Assembly: GCF_050320395.1 (NCBI RefSeq)
Contig: NZ_CP144459.1
Location: 1,798,001-1,862,000, forward strand
Length of the DNA stretch: 64,000 nucleotides
Source: Treponema_C sp050320395
Lineage (GTDB): Bacteria > Spirochaetota > Spirochaetia > Treponematales > Treponemataceae
Reading direction: 5' to 3'
Positions 50,969-60,175 of this stretch are shown here, piece by piece. Below the pieces are notes generated by a model that had not been told where the DNA came from, searched no databases, and saw only the letters and a list, made by a program, of their open reading frames with translations. Numbering within the stretch: the first letter of the stretch is position 1; each line of letters begins with the position of its first letter. Made by a program: the position numbers and the translations under genes.

Positions 50969-52681
50969 CTACTCTTCAATTTTGTACGGTAAAGTAATCT
51001 GTACAGTTGTGCCCGAAAAAGAGTTATTGTAGAATCGCAAGCCGTATTTTTTCCCGAAATATAATTGTATGCGGCTCTGGACATTTCGGATTCCTATATT
51101 GTGCAATGATTTTGTTGATTGATTCGGAACAGATTTCATTTTATTCAATTTATTTTTTATATCTTCTTGTATACCTTCTCCATTATCGATAACTTCAATA
51201 ATTAATGCATCGTCCTTTATTGATGATACAATTTGAAAAAAATAATTATCTCTCTTGTAATCCGTAAAACCGTGGTATATTGTATTTTCAATGAGGGGCT
51301 GCAACATAAATCGTAATACCATGCACTGTTTAGTATCTTTAGCAATTTTCATTTTGTTTTTGAAGAGAACAGATGTGCGGTATTTTTGAACAGTTAAATA
51401 GTTCTGAACATTTTTTATCTCTTCTTCCAAGGTAGTATTGTATTTAGTATTCATATTATAGCGTAATACGCTTATAAGAGCCGAACTACACTCGGCAATA
51501 TTTACCGTCCCCTGCAGAAGAGCCAACTGTTTTATATTTTCCAGCGAATTATACAAAAAATGAGGATTTATTTGACTTTGTAGTACCTGCAACTCCATTC
51601 TGAGCTTTTCCTGTTGATTCTCTTGCTCTTTTGTAAATAGATTTCTGATTTGTTCAAGCATGGTATTAATAGTTTCCGATAAGTTACCCAGTTCATCATT
51701 TCGTTTTAAATTACTTGAAATATATAAATTACCTGCAGCTACTTTATCACATACGCTACTTAAATAGGCAATGGGCTTTGTTATGGTTTTAGTCAGAATA
51801 AGAGTGTAAAAACCGATTATGAAAATAAGAAGAAGTATAAAATATTTTGCATTAAGAAAAATGGAATTAAATTCTTCTAAAGCCGATGCAATAGGTATAA
51901 ATCGTATAAGCTTCCAATTTGTTTTATATAATTTTGATGATACTATTAAAGCCGGTTTTGAATATAAAGTACTTTCTATGTAACCATTTTCAGGCATTGA
52001 TAAAACAGTTTGATTTAACAACGTTTTATAATCGGTTAAAACAGGATAATATAAAACTATGTTATTATTTTCGTCAATAATAAGAGCCTTGTCATTTAAC
52101 TTGATAGAAGACTCGATGAATATCCTATAAATTTCTGGATACGATATTTCAAAAATAATAAGGCCGAAAAAACGGCGATTTGCAGTATCAAATAAGGGGG
52201 AACAAAACAATAACTCTTTTTGCATATATAACCATGTATTTTGATAACTACCGGAGAGTTCATAATTATGAAAAATACTGTAATATGGCTCTATATTTAT
52301 AGTTTTACAGCGAGGAATACTACAGAAGTAATCATCTTTGTATATGAAGTGAATACGACTTATTGCAACATTTGTATCAACAATGTGCTCAAATAGTTTT
52401 TCAATTTCATACTGCTCATTTTTTTTCTGTACCCCGGAATTTGTATAAGATAAAATCGCATTATTGTTTTTTGTTAGATACATAGTGTCATCAAGAGATT
52501 CCAAAATTATATTCAATTTTTCTTTTGTTGTATCCGTTATTTCAAGATGATGACGAATATTTTGTTTTTTAAGCTTTTTCCAATATATATTACCTATAAT
52601 TAAAAATAAGGCACAGATAATGAGAACAAGTGAAGATAAAAATAAAAAAATACGAATACTGATTGAGTGAAACTTTTTCAT
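50969..52681 (-). CDS. YesM-type membrane sensor histidine kinase
   Basis: 570 residues from the ATG at 52681. One N-terminal membrane helix (SIRIFLFLSSLVLIICALFLII), an extracellular sensor domain of about 250 residues with a Cache-like pattern, a second helix (KYFILLLIFIIGFYTLIL), a HAMP linker, the phosphoacceptor His in SQINPHFLYNSLENIKQLA, and the ATPase with LQPLIENTIYHGF (N box) and EVIDNGEGI. It heads the locus upstream of the binding protein. Its partner is the regulator at 40877. It is the first gene read on the minus strand. Confidence 0.88.
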   Translation of the reverse strand: MKKFHSISIRIFLFLSSLVLIICALFLIIGNIYWKKLKKQNIRHHLEITDTTKEKLNIILESLDDTMYLTKNNNAILSYTNSGVQKKNEQYEIEKLFEHIVDTNVAISRIHFIYKDDYFCSIPRCKTINIEPYYSIFHNYELSGSYQNTWLYMQKELLFCSPLFDTANRRFFGLIIFEISYPEIYRIFIESSIKLNDKALIIDENNNIVLYYPVLTDYKTLLNQTVLSMPENGYIESTLYSKPALIVSSKLYKTNWKLIRFIPIASALEEFNSIFLNAKYFILLLIFIIGFYTLILTKTITKPIAYLSSVCDKVAAGNLYISSNLKRNDELGNLSETINTMLEQIRNLFTKEQENQQEKLRMELQVLQSQINPHFLYNSLENIKQLALLQGTVNIAECSSALISVLRYNMNTKYNTTLEEEIKNVQNYLTVQKYRTSVLFKNKMKIAKDTKQCMVLRFMLQPLIENTIYHGFTDYKRDNYFFQIVSSIKDDALIIEVIDNGEGIQEDIKNKLNKMKSVPNQSTKSLHNIGIRNVQSRIQLYFGKKYGLRFYNNSFSGTTVQITLPYKIEE

Positions 52682-52738
52682 ATAATTATTATACACTATA
52701 ACAAGCCGTATGTGTAAGAATAATTTCCCTCCCCCCTA

Positions 52739-54076
52739 TTATACCTTCGCGAATATTTTAAGCAGTTGAGTTTTATCCACCAAATCTATCGGGCGGCCTT
52801 CAACGTATTTTCTTGCTTCTTCCGAATAAGTTCCCGCGGTGATACAAATACCGCGGCCGGCTTTCAAATCACGAATACGTCCGTGAAAATCGCGTACATA
52901 CAATTCACCCGTGGAGCCGGTACTGCGGTAAAACCGAAATACAACCGAATCTTCCCACTTTGCCGTTTCTATTTCCGTTTGAATCTCGGTAACATCCGGC
53001 TTTGCATCGATGGATAAAATCTTTACGCTTGCGCGCGAATAAAAAACCGAAACTATTTTACGGCACAGAGCAATAAAATCGCTTTGAGCCGACATAAGAT
53101 AGGTTTTTAAGGTATTGTTTTGGCTCAACTCCTGATAGCGGCTGATAAGAATGCGCACGTCTTTATAGCCCGGAACGGTTATTTGAATCGTTTGCAGTAG
53201 ATTCAATGCCTTGGTCATATCGTTTTCCTGCAAATAAATCTGTGCCAGATTATAGCGGATTTGAGTCAATATATCCAAGGGAGCTTCGGTATGCTTTAAC
53301 CCGATTTCATAATCCTGAACAGCTTGAGCCGGCTGATTATAAAACGAGTGAATTGTTCCCGCCAAAAGACAGGAGCGGGCCCCGTACTCGGGATCGGGCC
53401 GTAAATGCATAAAAACTTTTAAGGCCTTATCTCCCATTCCGACCGAATTCATGGAATCGGCCATGGAAAACAAAAGCTCACGGTTATCGGGTTTAACGTC
53501 GAGAGCGCGCTTTAAATACGGAAGAGCATCCCTGAACAAACGTCCCCGGTACAAAGACAGCCCCATAAATTCAAACAATTCGGGAACTTCTTTACCCGAA
53601 GACAGGGCTTTTTTCAAAAAAGGAACCGCCTTTTCATATTCTTTATTTTTATAAAAGCTTTGTCCCAAATAGTAATTGACTTCAAAACTGTCGGGATCTT
53701 TACGGCGTGCAACCGACAAAGCTTTGACGGCCTCGGGCAGTTTTCCCAGCTTAACCGAGCAGATTCCTAAACGAAGCGTCGCTTGAAACACATCCAAATC
53801 CGGATATACGGGAAGAATCTCGACAAGCGTATTCAAAAGCGGAAAGGCTTTTTCCCATTGCTGTTCTTTATAATACAAGTCGCTCAGGGGAAGCAGGGCT
53901 GCAGGGTCACGGGAATCCTGAGCCAATCTTTTTTCCGCGGTTCGTATGATTGAAGACCGGCTTTTCGGTTTTTGCGTCGTTTGCCGGGCATTTTTTGAAG
54001 ACATAAAAAGAAATATCAGCGCAACTGCGGCACAGGTTGCCGCAATACCCACTAATATGGGAAATACCGAAGTCAT
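52739..54076 (-). CDS. membrane-anchored TPR protein with an Mrr-like C-terminal domain
   Basis: 445 residues from the ATG at 54076. One N-terminal membrane helix (PILVGIAATCAAVALIFLFM), then about eight TPR units (examples AALLPLSDLYYKEQQWEKAF and VNYYLGQSFYKNKEYEKAVP). A C-terminal 90-residue domain reads VVFRFYRSTGSTGELYVRDF and GRGICITAGTYSEEARKYV, with PIDLVDKTQLLKIF, like the end of Mrr/PD-(D/E)XK endonucleases. The QxK-type catalytic motif is not present (RFYR), so it is probably inactive and binds something instead. The frame is open to 54112, but that is the promoter. Confidence 0.72.
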   Translation of the reverse strand: MTSVFPILVGIAATCAAVALIFLFMSSKNARQTTQKPKSRSSIIRTAEKRLAQDSRDPAALLPLSDLYYKEQQWEKAFPLLNTLVEILPVYPDLDVFQATLRLGICSVKLGKLPEAVKALSVARRKDPDSFEVNYYLGQSFYKNKEYEKAVPFLKKALSSGKEVPELFEFMGLSLYRGRLFRDALPYLKRALDVKPDNRELLFSMADSMNSVGMGDKALKVFMHLRPDPEYGARSCLLAGTIHSFYNQPAQAVQDYEIGLKHTEAPLDILTQIRYNLAQIYLQENDMTKALNLLQTIQITVPGYKDVRILISRYQELSQNNTLKTYLMSAQSDFIALCRKIVSVFYSRASVKILSIDAKPDVTEIQTEIETAKWEDSVVFRFYRSTGSTGELYVRDFHGRIRDLKAGRGICITAGTYSEEARKYVEGRPIDLVDKTQLLKIFAKV

Positions 54077-54083
54077 ACCATAT

Positions 54084-54112
54084 ATTATGCCCATGATTCG
54101 GTATAATGTCAA
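54084..54112 (-). promoter_or_regulatory. promoter of the TPR/Mrr gene (leaderless mRNA)
   Basis: On the minus strand TTGACA (54112-54107), 17 bases, CATAAT (54089-54084). The predicted transcription start is about 54077, next to the ATG at 54076, so the mRNA would have no leader. Confidence 0.7.
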
Positions 54113-54191
54113 TAAAGAGAATTTCCGTTTTATATCATTTTATACCATTGACAAGATTAGGTAAGCATACTACGATATTATTGAGGTGTAT

Positions 54192-55721
54192 ATGAGTAAT
54201 ACATTTATCGGATTTAAGCAAGCGGACGGTTCATTCTATCCTGTTTTAAAAGACGGAATTGCCGAAAGCAAACAGCTCGATGTAACAACGGTACGTGACG
54301 ATCAAACCGCCGTTAAAATCAATTTGTACAAAAAAAATACGGACAGCCTCGATGAGCCGGAATATGTCGATACCCTGCTTATTGAAAACCTTATACCCCA
54401 CCCCAAACAGGAACCGACAATACATTTAAAAATAAATCTCGATGAAGACAATGTGTTAGCCGCCGAGATATCGGATCCGGAAACGGGTAATAAATCCGAT
54501 ATACGCGTGTCGATGGTAACCCTGCCTGCGGATCAACTCGATGCCGAACCCGATTTTGAAGTGTCCTCATTTCCGCAAAACGATTTTTCGATAGATGAAA
54601 ACACTGCAAAAGACACACCCGCAGACCTGTCCTTCGATATGCCCGACAACATCGGGTTCGATATGCCCGAAGACTTGAACTTTGATATGGAGGCCCCTGA
54701 AGAAGAAAAAAGTGATGACTCCTTCGCCGATAACGCGGGCGAGGCAGACGATTCTTCTGAAATGTCGTTCGATATGCCGGAGTTCGAAGAAGAAGATGCC
54801 TTTGCTTCTTCCGATTCGGAAGAACTGAGTTTAAATGACGATGCCCCGATTGTCGATGACGATTTTCCCACGCCGCACAGTGAAGAAAGCGGCGACTTTT
54901 CTTTCGGTGATACCTCAAAAGCTTCGTCGATGAGTTTCGATATGGATGAACCGGATGATTTTTCTCCGGCCGCCGGCGGCTCCGACGATTCAACAATGGC
55001 AGAAATGTCCTTTGACATGCCCGATGATATGTCGTTTGATATGCCGGATAATACCTCTTTTGAGACATCCGATAATACTTCCGATGACAGTTCATTCGAT
55101 ATGCATGATGATAAACCTTTTGATACGCCTCCGGTTGAACCCGACTTTGAAGAGGTGCAAAACGAATCGTCAAAGAAAAAATTCGGTTTCGGCCGAAAAA
55201 AACAGGCTTCTTTTGTAAGAGAGACGCCGCCCCTTTATGACCAGAACTTACCCGACGATATAGACGATTCATGCAGCAAAAAGAAATGCCGTATTGCGGT
55301 GATTATCTGCATTATATGCGCAATACTCTGTATTCTTGCGGTTATAGGCATCTTTTTGCTTTTCCCTTGGAAAAAAAGCAGTCCTCCGCAAACCGGCAAC
55401 ATTGTCACGGTAGAACCTCCTTCGCATATGCAAATGCAGACTCCGCCAGAAGAGCCTGCAAAACCCGAAGAGAATACGATTGTCGTCGTGGAAAAAGAAA
55501 CGGTTGAAAACCGGGAAGTTGTTCCCGAAAAATTTGAAAGCGCCGCCGAAACCAAACCTTCGGCCGTACGGTACCTCATCAAATGGGGCGACACGCTTTG
55601 GGATCTTTCGGATACCTATTACCGCAACCCTTGGCTTTATCCGATTATCGCACGGGAAAATAAAATCAAAAATCCCGATTTAATCATTGCGGGAACCTAT
55701 ATTGTAATTCCGCCCCGATAA
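54192..55721 (+). CDS. Hsp70-like/acidic-repeat/LysM membrane protein
   Basis: 509 residues. Residues 1-115 form a strand-rich domain (TIHLKINLDEDNVLAAEISD) like the Hsp70 substrate-binding domain. Residues 140-330 are very acidic with about ten SFDMPD-type repeats. A membrane helix (IAVIICIICAILCILAVIGI) is near residue 385. The C-terminal LysM domain (LIKWGDTLWDLSDTYYRN and LIIAGTYIVIPPR) binds peptidoglycan. The topology suggests a cytoplasmic N-terminus and periplasmic LysM. The ATG at 54192 has a weak AGGTG site. It is followed by the lytic transglycosylase gene after four bases. Confidence 0.8.
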   Translation: MSNTFIGFKQADGSFYPVLKDGIAESKQLDVTTVRDDQTAVKINLYKKNTDSLDEPEYVDTLLIENLIPHPKQEPTIHLKINLDEDNVLAAEISDPETGNKSDIRVSMVTLPADQLDAEPDFEVSSFPQNDFSIDENTAKDTPADLSFDMPDNIGFDMPEDLNFDMEAPEEEKSDDSFADNAGEADDSSEMSFDMPEFEEEDAFASSDSEELSLNDDAPIVDDDFPTPHSEESGDFSFGDTSKASSMSFDMDEPDDFSPAAGGSDDSTMAEMSFDMPDDMSFDMPDNTSFETSDNTSDDSSFDMHDDKPFDTPPVEPDFEEVQNESSKKKFGFGRKKQASFVRETPPLYDQNLPDDIDDSCSKKKCRIAVIICIICAILCILAVIGIFLLFPWKKSSPPQTGNIVTVEPPSHMQMQTPPEEPAKPEENTIVVVEKETVENREVVPEKFESAAETKPSAVRYLIKWGDTLWDLSDTYYRNPWLYPIIARENKIKNPDLIIAGTYIVIPPR

Positions 55722-55725
55722 CGAC

Positions 55726-57786
55726 ATGCCGCATAAAAAAGTTTTTTTCCCCCTCCTTTTTATGATTTCGCTCATGGCGTGCGGTTCAAGTAAACCCGAG
55801 TTTTCCGCCGATTATTATTTTGACGGTTTAAAGGCTGCAGCCGCCGAAAAAAAGGGAGAGGCGGAAAAAGCGTTTCGTAAAAGTATTGCAAAAGACAGCA
55901 TCCTCGCCGCCTCGCTCGCACAGGAAGAATTGTTAAAACTCCTATATGAGAAAAAAGATTTTAAAAGCCTGATAAGTTTAACCGAATCCCTTGCTCCTGA
56001 AAAAGATATTCCTGATACAAACCTTGCCGAACGCTTTCAACTGGCGGCCTTGCTGCAAAGCGGCGATAAAAAAAGCGAAAAACTCGCCGAAAAGCGCTTT
56101 TTTTCCGCAGCCTTTACCTCCGCAGACCGCAGGCTGTTTGAAAAACCCGAGTTATCCGAAGCGATAAGCGGCTTACCGAAACACATTCAAAACGCTCTGC
56201 AATTCAGAACCGCATTCAATAAGCGCAATTACGTACAAGCGTTGAATATTCTAAAAGAACAAACGGAAAATGAAGCCGGTTCGCACAGCGCAAACGCCGG
56301 CGATTCTCCCATTGAAACTTCGATTATGCTTTTTTTTGATTTGTACCCGGCCTTTCCCGCCTTTTCCGAAGTCTGTGCGGTTTTGCTCTACGGAAGCCGG
56401 GACACTGCCGAACGCTCGGAATATGCCCGGCAGCTCGGTACTGCAGCCGTCTTTTACGCCGAGCAGACCTCTCAAAACAACCTGTTCGCGGACAGCGCCC
56501 AAAAAGCCTTTTACTGTGCCCTTTATGCCGCACGTTTGTTTGCACGCTGCGCAGAGCCGTACCGCAGACAGGCATTTGACTGGTTTGAAAAAGCAATTGC
56601 TTATGCCGGCGGCAATGCCTTGCAAAGCGAAAACTTTGACAAAGCTCTGTGGTATTATCTTGACAGCGCCCTAAAGGTATCGGACCGTACGGCTGTCGGT
56701 CTTTTACAAACCTATGCTTCGCAATGGCATGATCCCTCTTATTTTGACGATATATTATCGCTTTTATCTTATAATCTGCTCAGCGCCCGAAACTTTAAAG
56801 GCTGTTACGCCGTATACGAAAGTTTATCGCCTTATATGTCGGCGGATATGCTTTCAAAATATGCCTTTATTTCCGCACGGCTGGGAGAAACGGGCTTACT
56901 GGGAGCCGATTTTTCCAAAGAAAAAATAAAAACCGCATTAAAAAAAGCCTATGAAGCTCCCGACGGAAGCCTATACTATAGGCTTTTGGCCGCCGAGCGA
57001 TTGGACATTCCCTTTGACAACATACGAAAATCGCTTTTACGCCGTAAAAAAAAGCAGGGAGCGGAAGCGGATATACAAGCCGAACTTTTGTTAAAAGAGT
57101 ACGCCGCACAGGGTTTGGAACAACAGCTGTATCCGCTTTTTTTACGACTGAAAGATAAAATCGGGCAGGATACCTCTGTCGAACTGAGCGGAGCTTTAGC
57201 ACAAAAAGAACTTTATCCTCAAGCTTTACGGACAGCCGTACATTCGTTCGGCAAAAGCGACGACCCGATAAAACAGTCGCAGCTTGAAATGCTGTATCCG
57301 CGTTTTTACAAAGAGACGGTCGAACAGCTTTGCACCCGATACAATGTTCCGGAATACCTTGCATACGCCCTTATACGAAGCGAAAGTTTTTTCGATAAGG
57401 ATATACGCTCAAGCGCGGGAGCCGTCGGCTTAACCCAGCTTATGGAAAGTACGGCCTCCGACATTGCACGCAAATTAAAAATCCGCACCTACGATATAGC
57501 CGACCCGGCTGTAAACGCCGAATTCGGTATTTTTTATCTTAAAGAATTGATCGGCCGCTTGGATAATTCGGTGCTTCTTGCCCTTTTTTCGTACAATGCG
57601 GGCATTACCAAGGTTCGCCGCTGGAATGCGGCCCACAACGACTTGAGTAAAGACTTATTACTGGAAGTGCTCCCGTATAAAGAGACGCGCGAATACGGAC
57701 AAAAAATCCTCACGGCAGCGGCCCTTTATGCCTGTCTTTATTACAATAAAACAACCCACGATATCGTACGCGAAATTATGCAGTAA
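55726..57786 (+). CDS. soluble-lytic-transglycosylase-type lipoprotein
   Basis: 686 residues. The signal peptide ends FMISLMAC (lipid on Cys19). Most of the chain is helical and TPR-like (about 20-530), as in Slt70. The SLT catalytic domain lies at about 545-660: ALIRSESFFDKDIRSSAGAV (catalytic Glu), GLTQLMESTASDIARK and ALFSYNAGITKVRRWN. It cleaves MurNAc-GlcNAc bonds with formation of 1,6-anhydroMurNAc. It lies in tandem with the LysM protein, suggesting joint work on peptidoglycan. Confidence 0.88.
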   Translation: MPHKKVFFPLLFMISLMACGSSKPEFSADYYFDGLKAAAAEKKGEAEKAFRKSIAKDSILAASLAQEELLKLLYEKKDFKSLISLTESLAPEKDIPDTNLAERFQLAALLQSGDKKSEKLAEKRFFSAAFTSADRRLFEKPELSEAISGLPKHIQNALQFRTAFNKRNYVQALNILKEQTENEAGSHSANAGDSPIETSIMLFFDLYPAFPAFSEVCAVLLYGSRDTAERSEYARQLGTAAVFYAEQTSQNNLFADSAQKAFYCALYAARLFARCAEPYRRQAFDWFEKAIAYAGGNALQSENFDKALWYYLDSALKVSDRTAVGLLQTYASQWHDPSYFDDILSLLSYNLLSARNFKGCYAVYESLSPYMSADMLSKYAFISARLGETGLLGADFSKEKIKTALKKAYEAPDGSLYYRLLAAERLDIPFDNIRKSLLRRKKKQGAEADIQAELLLKEYAAQGLEQQLYPLFLRLKDKIGQDTSVELSGALAQKELYPQALRTAVHSFGKSDDPIKQSQLEMLYPRFYKETVEQLCTRYNVPEYLAYALIRSESFFDKDIRSSAGAVGLTQLMESTASDIARKLKIRTYDIADPAVNAEFGIFYLKELIGRLDNSVLLALFSYNAGITKVRRWNAAHNDLSKDLLLEVLPYKETREYGQKILTAAALYACLYYNKTTHDIVREIMQ

Positions 57787-57855
57787 AAATAAAACCCGTT
57801 TTCATCCGGCAGTTTATTTCTGTACATTTTCCCGAAAAACCGCTACAATAAAAAT

Positions 57856-59571
57856 ATGCGCTATTTTTTATCCTTTTTCAAACCGCACCGTAAACTTTTT
57901 ATTGCAGACCTTATATGCGCCGCCTTTATAGCCGCCGTAGACTTGATTTTTCCGATGTTTACCCGCCGTGTATTAACCGATTTTCTCGGCTCCGGCGCGT
58001 TCAAAACTTTTTATCTGTTTATAGGCGTATCGCTGTTTTTATATCTTATACGCACGGGAGCCGTCTATTTTGTCAATTACTTCGGCCACCTGTTCGGAGC
58101 CCGCGTTGAAGCCGATATGAGGCGCGCCATATTCAGCCACATGGAAAAGCAGTCCTTTGCCTTTTTTGACCGCAACCGTACCGGACAGCTTATGTCGCGC
58201 ATCACCACCGATTTATTTGAAGTAACCGAACTTGCCCATCACGGCCCTGAAGACGTATTGATTTCCGCCCTCACCATATCCGGAGCCCTAATCCTTATGG
58301 CTTCAATACAATGGAAACTTGCCCTTATCCTTGCCGTTTTTATGCCCCTTCTCGTACTGCAAACCGTTTTATCGCGTAAGCACATTATACGCGCATCAAA
58401 AAGCGTTAAAGAAAAAACGGCCGAAATCAATACCGCCATAGAATCCGCAGTTTCCGGTATTCGGGTTACTCAAATTTTTACAAATGAAGCATACGAGCAA
58501 AAGCGCTTTAATGCCAACACCCAAGCCTATTATAATGCGCGTAAGCTCTTTTACCGCGCAGTTGCATCCTTTGCCTCCCGCATGGATTTTTTTACTTCGA
58601 TTCTAAATCTGATTATCCTCGCCGCAGGCGGATTTTTTATTATGCACGGCAAAATGCACATAGCCGATCTTATTACCGCCCTGTTGTTTTCCGCAGCATT
58701 TTTACAGCCCGTTCGCAGGATTACCGCCTTTGTCGAGCAATACGCAAGCGGTATGGCCGGCTTCCGCCGCTTTGCCGAGATAATGAACACCTGCGACGAA
58801 ATACGCCCAAATCCCGGCGCAATCGATATAAAAACGGTACGCGGAGACATAGCCTATGAAAACATCGGCTTTGCATACAATAACGGTATCACGGTTTTGC
58901 AAAATGTAAACCTGAACATAAAAGCCGGACAAAAGGCTGCCTTTGTAGGCCCTTCGGGAAGCGGCAAAACCACATTGTGCAGCCTGCTGCCGCGCTTTTA
59001 CGACGTACAAAGCGGCTCTATCAAGCTTGACGGGCACGATGTACGTGATATAAGCCTTGAAAGTTTGCGCCGTAATATCGGAGTCGTACAGCAGGACGTG
59101 TTTTTATTCGCAGGTACCGTAAAAGAAAACATCGCATACGGTAATACAAAAGCAAGCGATGAAGAAATCATCGAAGCGGCACGCCGCGCCGAAATTCACG
59201 ACGACATTATAAAAATGGCTCAAGGCTACGATACCCTTGTAGGAGAGCGCGGCGTACGTTTATCCGGCGGACAAAAACAGCGCATTTCGATAGCGCGTAC
59301 CTTTTTAAAAAATCCGCCCATCCTTATTTTGGACGAGGCAACCTCCGCCCTGGACACGGCAACCGAGATTAAAATTCAAAAATCATTTGACGAATTGGCA
59401 AAGGGACGTACAACCCTCATTATAGCCCACCGCCTTTCCACTATCCGCAATGCCGACCTCATCGTTGTGGTAAACGATGAAGGAATCTGCGAACGGGGCA
59501 CACACCGCAGCCTTTTGGCACAAAAAGGTTTATATGCTTCATTATATCAGGCGCAAAACGGATTGGTTTAA
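57856..59571 (+). CDS. MsbA/LmrA-type ABC exporter (half-transporter)
   Basis: 571 residues: six-helix membrane domain (1-300) fused to an ATPase with GPSGSGKTTLCSLLPRFYD, LSGGQKQRISIARTFL and ILILDEATSALD. It works as a homodimer, exporting lipids, peptides or drugs. It starts 70 bases after the transglycosylase stop. No substrate is indicated. Confidence 0.9.
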   Translation: MRYFLSFFKPHRKLFIADLICAAFIAAVDLIFPMFTRRVLTDFLGSGAFKTFYLFIGVSLFLYLIRTGAVYFVNYFGHLFGARVEADMRRAIFSHMEKQSFAFFDRNRTGQLMSRITTDLFEVTELAHHGPEDVLISALTISGALILMASIQWKLALILAVFMPLLVLQTVLSRKHIIRASKSVKEKTAEINTAIESAVSGIRVTQIFTNEAYEQKRFNANTQAYYNARKLFYRAVASFASRMDFFTSILNLIILAAGGFFIMHGKMHIADLITALLFSAAFLQPVRRITAFVEQYASGMAGFRRFAEIMNTCDEIRPNPGAIDIKTVRGDIAYENIGFAYNNGITVLQNVNLNIKAGQKAAFVGPSGSGKTTLCSLLPRFYDVQSGSIKLDGHDVRDISLESLRRNIGVVQQDVFLFAGTVKENIAYGNTKASDEEIIEAARRAEIHDDIIKMAQGYDTLVGERGVRLSGGQKQRISIARTFLKNPPILILDEATSALDTATEIKIQKSFDELAKGRTTLIIAHRLSTIRNADLIVVVNDEGICERGTHRSLLAQKGLYASLYQAQNGLV

Positions 59572-59622
59572 AACAATTCACCTTATTGAATACACATAAA
59601 TACAAACTGTAAAGAGGTATAT

Positions 59623-59982
59623 ATGAAAATACTGGGAAATATTTTGTGGTTTATTTTCGGCGGCTTTTTGGCCGGACTCGGCTGGCTTTTAACCGGGTTA
59701 TTGTGGTGCTGCACAATTATCGGCATACCGGTCGGAAAACAGTGCTTCAAACTGTCGGCTGTCGCCTTTTTCCCTTTCGGAAAAGAAATTATACCGGGCG
59801 GAAAAGCGGGCTCTCTTGTTTTAAACATCCTCTGGCTCATATTCGGGGGATTTGAAATCGCTTTGACAAGTGCCCTCGCCGGCCTTTTGTTGTGCTGTAC
59901 CCTCGTGGGCATTCCTTTCGGCATACAGCATTTTAAACTTGCACAATTGGCCCTTGGCCCCTTCGGAGCACGTATAAAATAA
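59623..59982 (+). CDS. yccF: YccF-domain inner-membrane protein
   Basis: 119 residues with the duplicated YccF motif. NILWFIFGGFLAGLGWLLTG, then GLLWCCTIIGIPVGKQCFKLSA; and NILWLIFGGFEIALTSALAG, then LLLCCTLVGIPFGIQHFKLA. Four short membrane segments. The function of the DUF307 family is unknown. The start is supported by AGAGG. Confidence 0.88.
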   Translation: MKILGNILWFIFGGFLAGLGWLLTGLLWCCTIIGIPVGKQCFKLSAVAFFPFGKEIIPGGKAGSLVLNILWLIFGGFEIALTSALAGLLLCCTLVGIPFGIQHFKLAQLALGPFGARIK

Positions 59983-60022
59983 AAAAAAGATGCGGCGCTG
60001 CCGGACGAGAGCAGCGCCGCAT
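59980..60022 (-). terminator. terminator of the flavodoxin gene
   Basis: On the minus strand ATGCGGCGCTGC (60022-60011) pairs with GCAGCGCCGCAT (60001-59990) and is followed by a run of T (CTTTTTTTTATTT). It overlaps the very end of yccF. Confidence 0.8.
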
Positions 60023-60175
60023 GGAGACTCAGTATTTTTACATAATAGAAAACACACACCCTCGTATCAACGATACAGAGGAAAAATTATGGCCGAAAAT
60101 CAAAGCGGTACACAATCGGTATCACACCGATAAAACCGCATAAGAAGAAGCCGCTTCCAATTAAAGAAACGATTT

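Noticed and set aside
54391..55272. Long open frame on the minus strand (about 290 codons) inside the LysM protein gene
   Set aside because: It is the shadow of the acidic repeats; its translation is an Arg/His/Ser-rich string with no start signal and lies entirely within a well supported gene.
60089..60133. 14-codon frame with a GAGGAAAAATT leader between yccF and flavodoxin
   Set aside because: Too short to judge. The complementary strand of the region also reads as a short hydrophobic fragment, so neither can be called.
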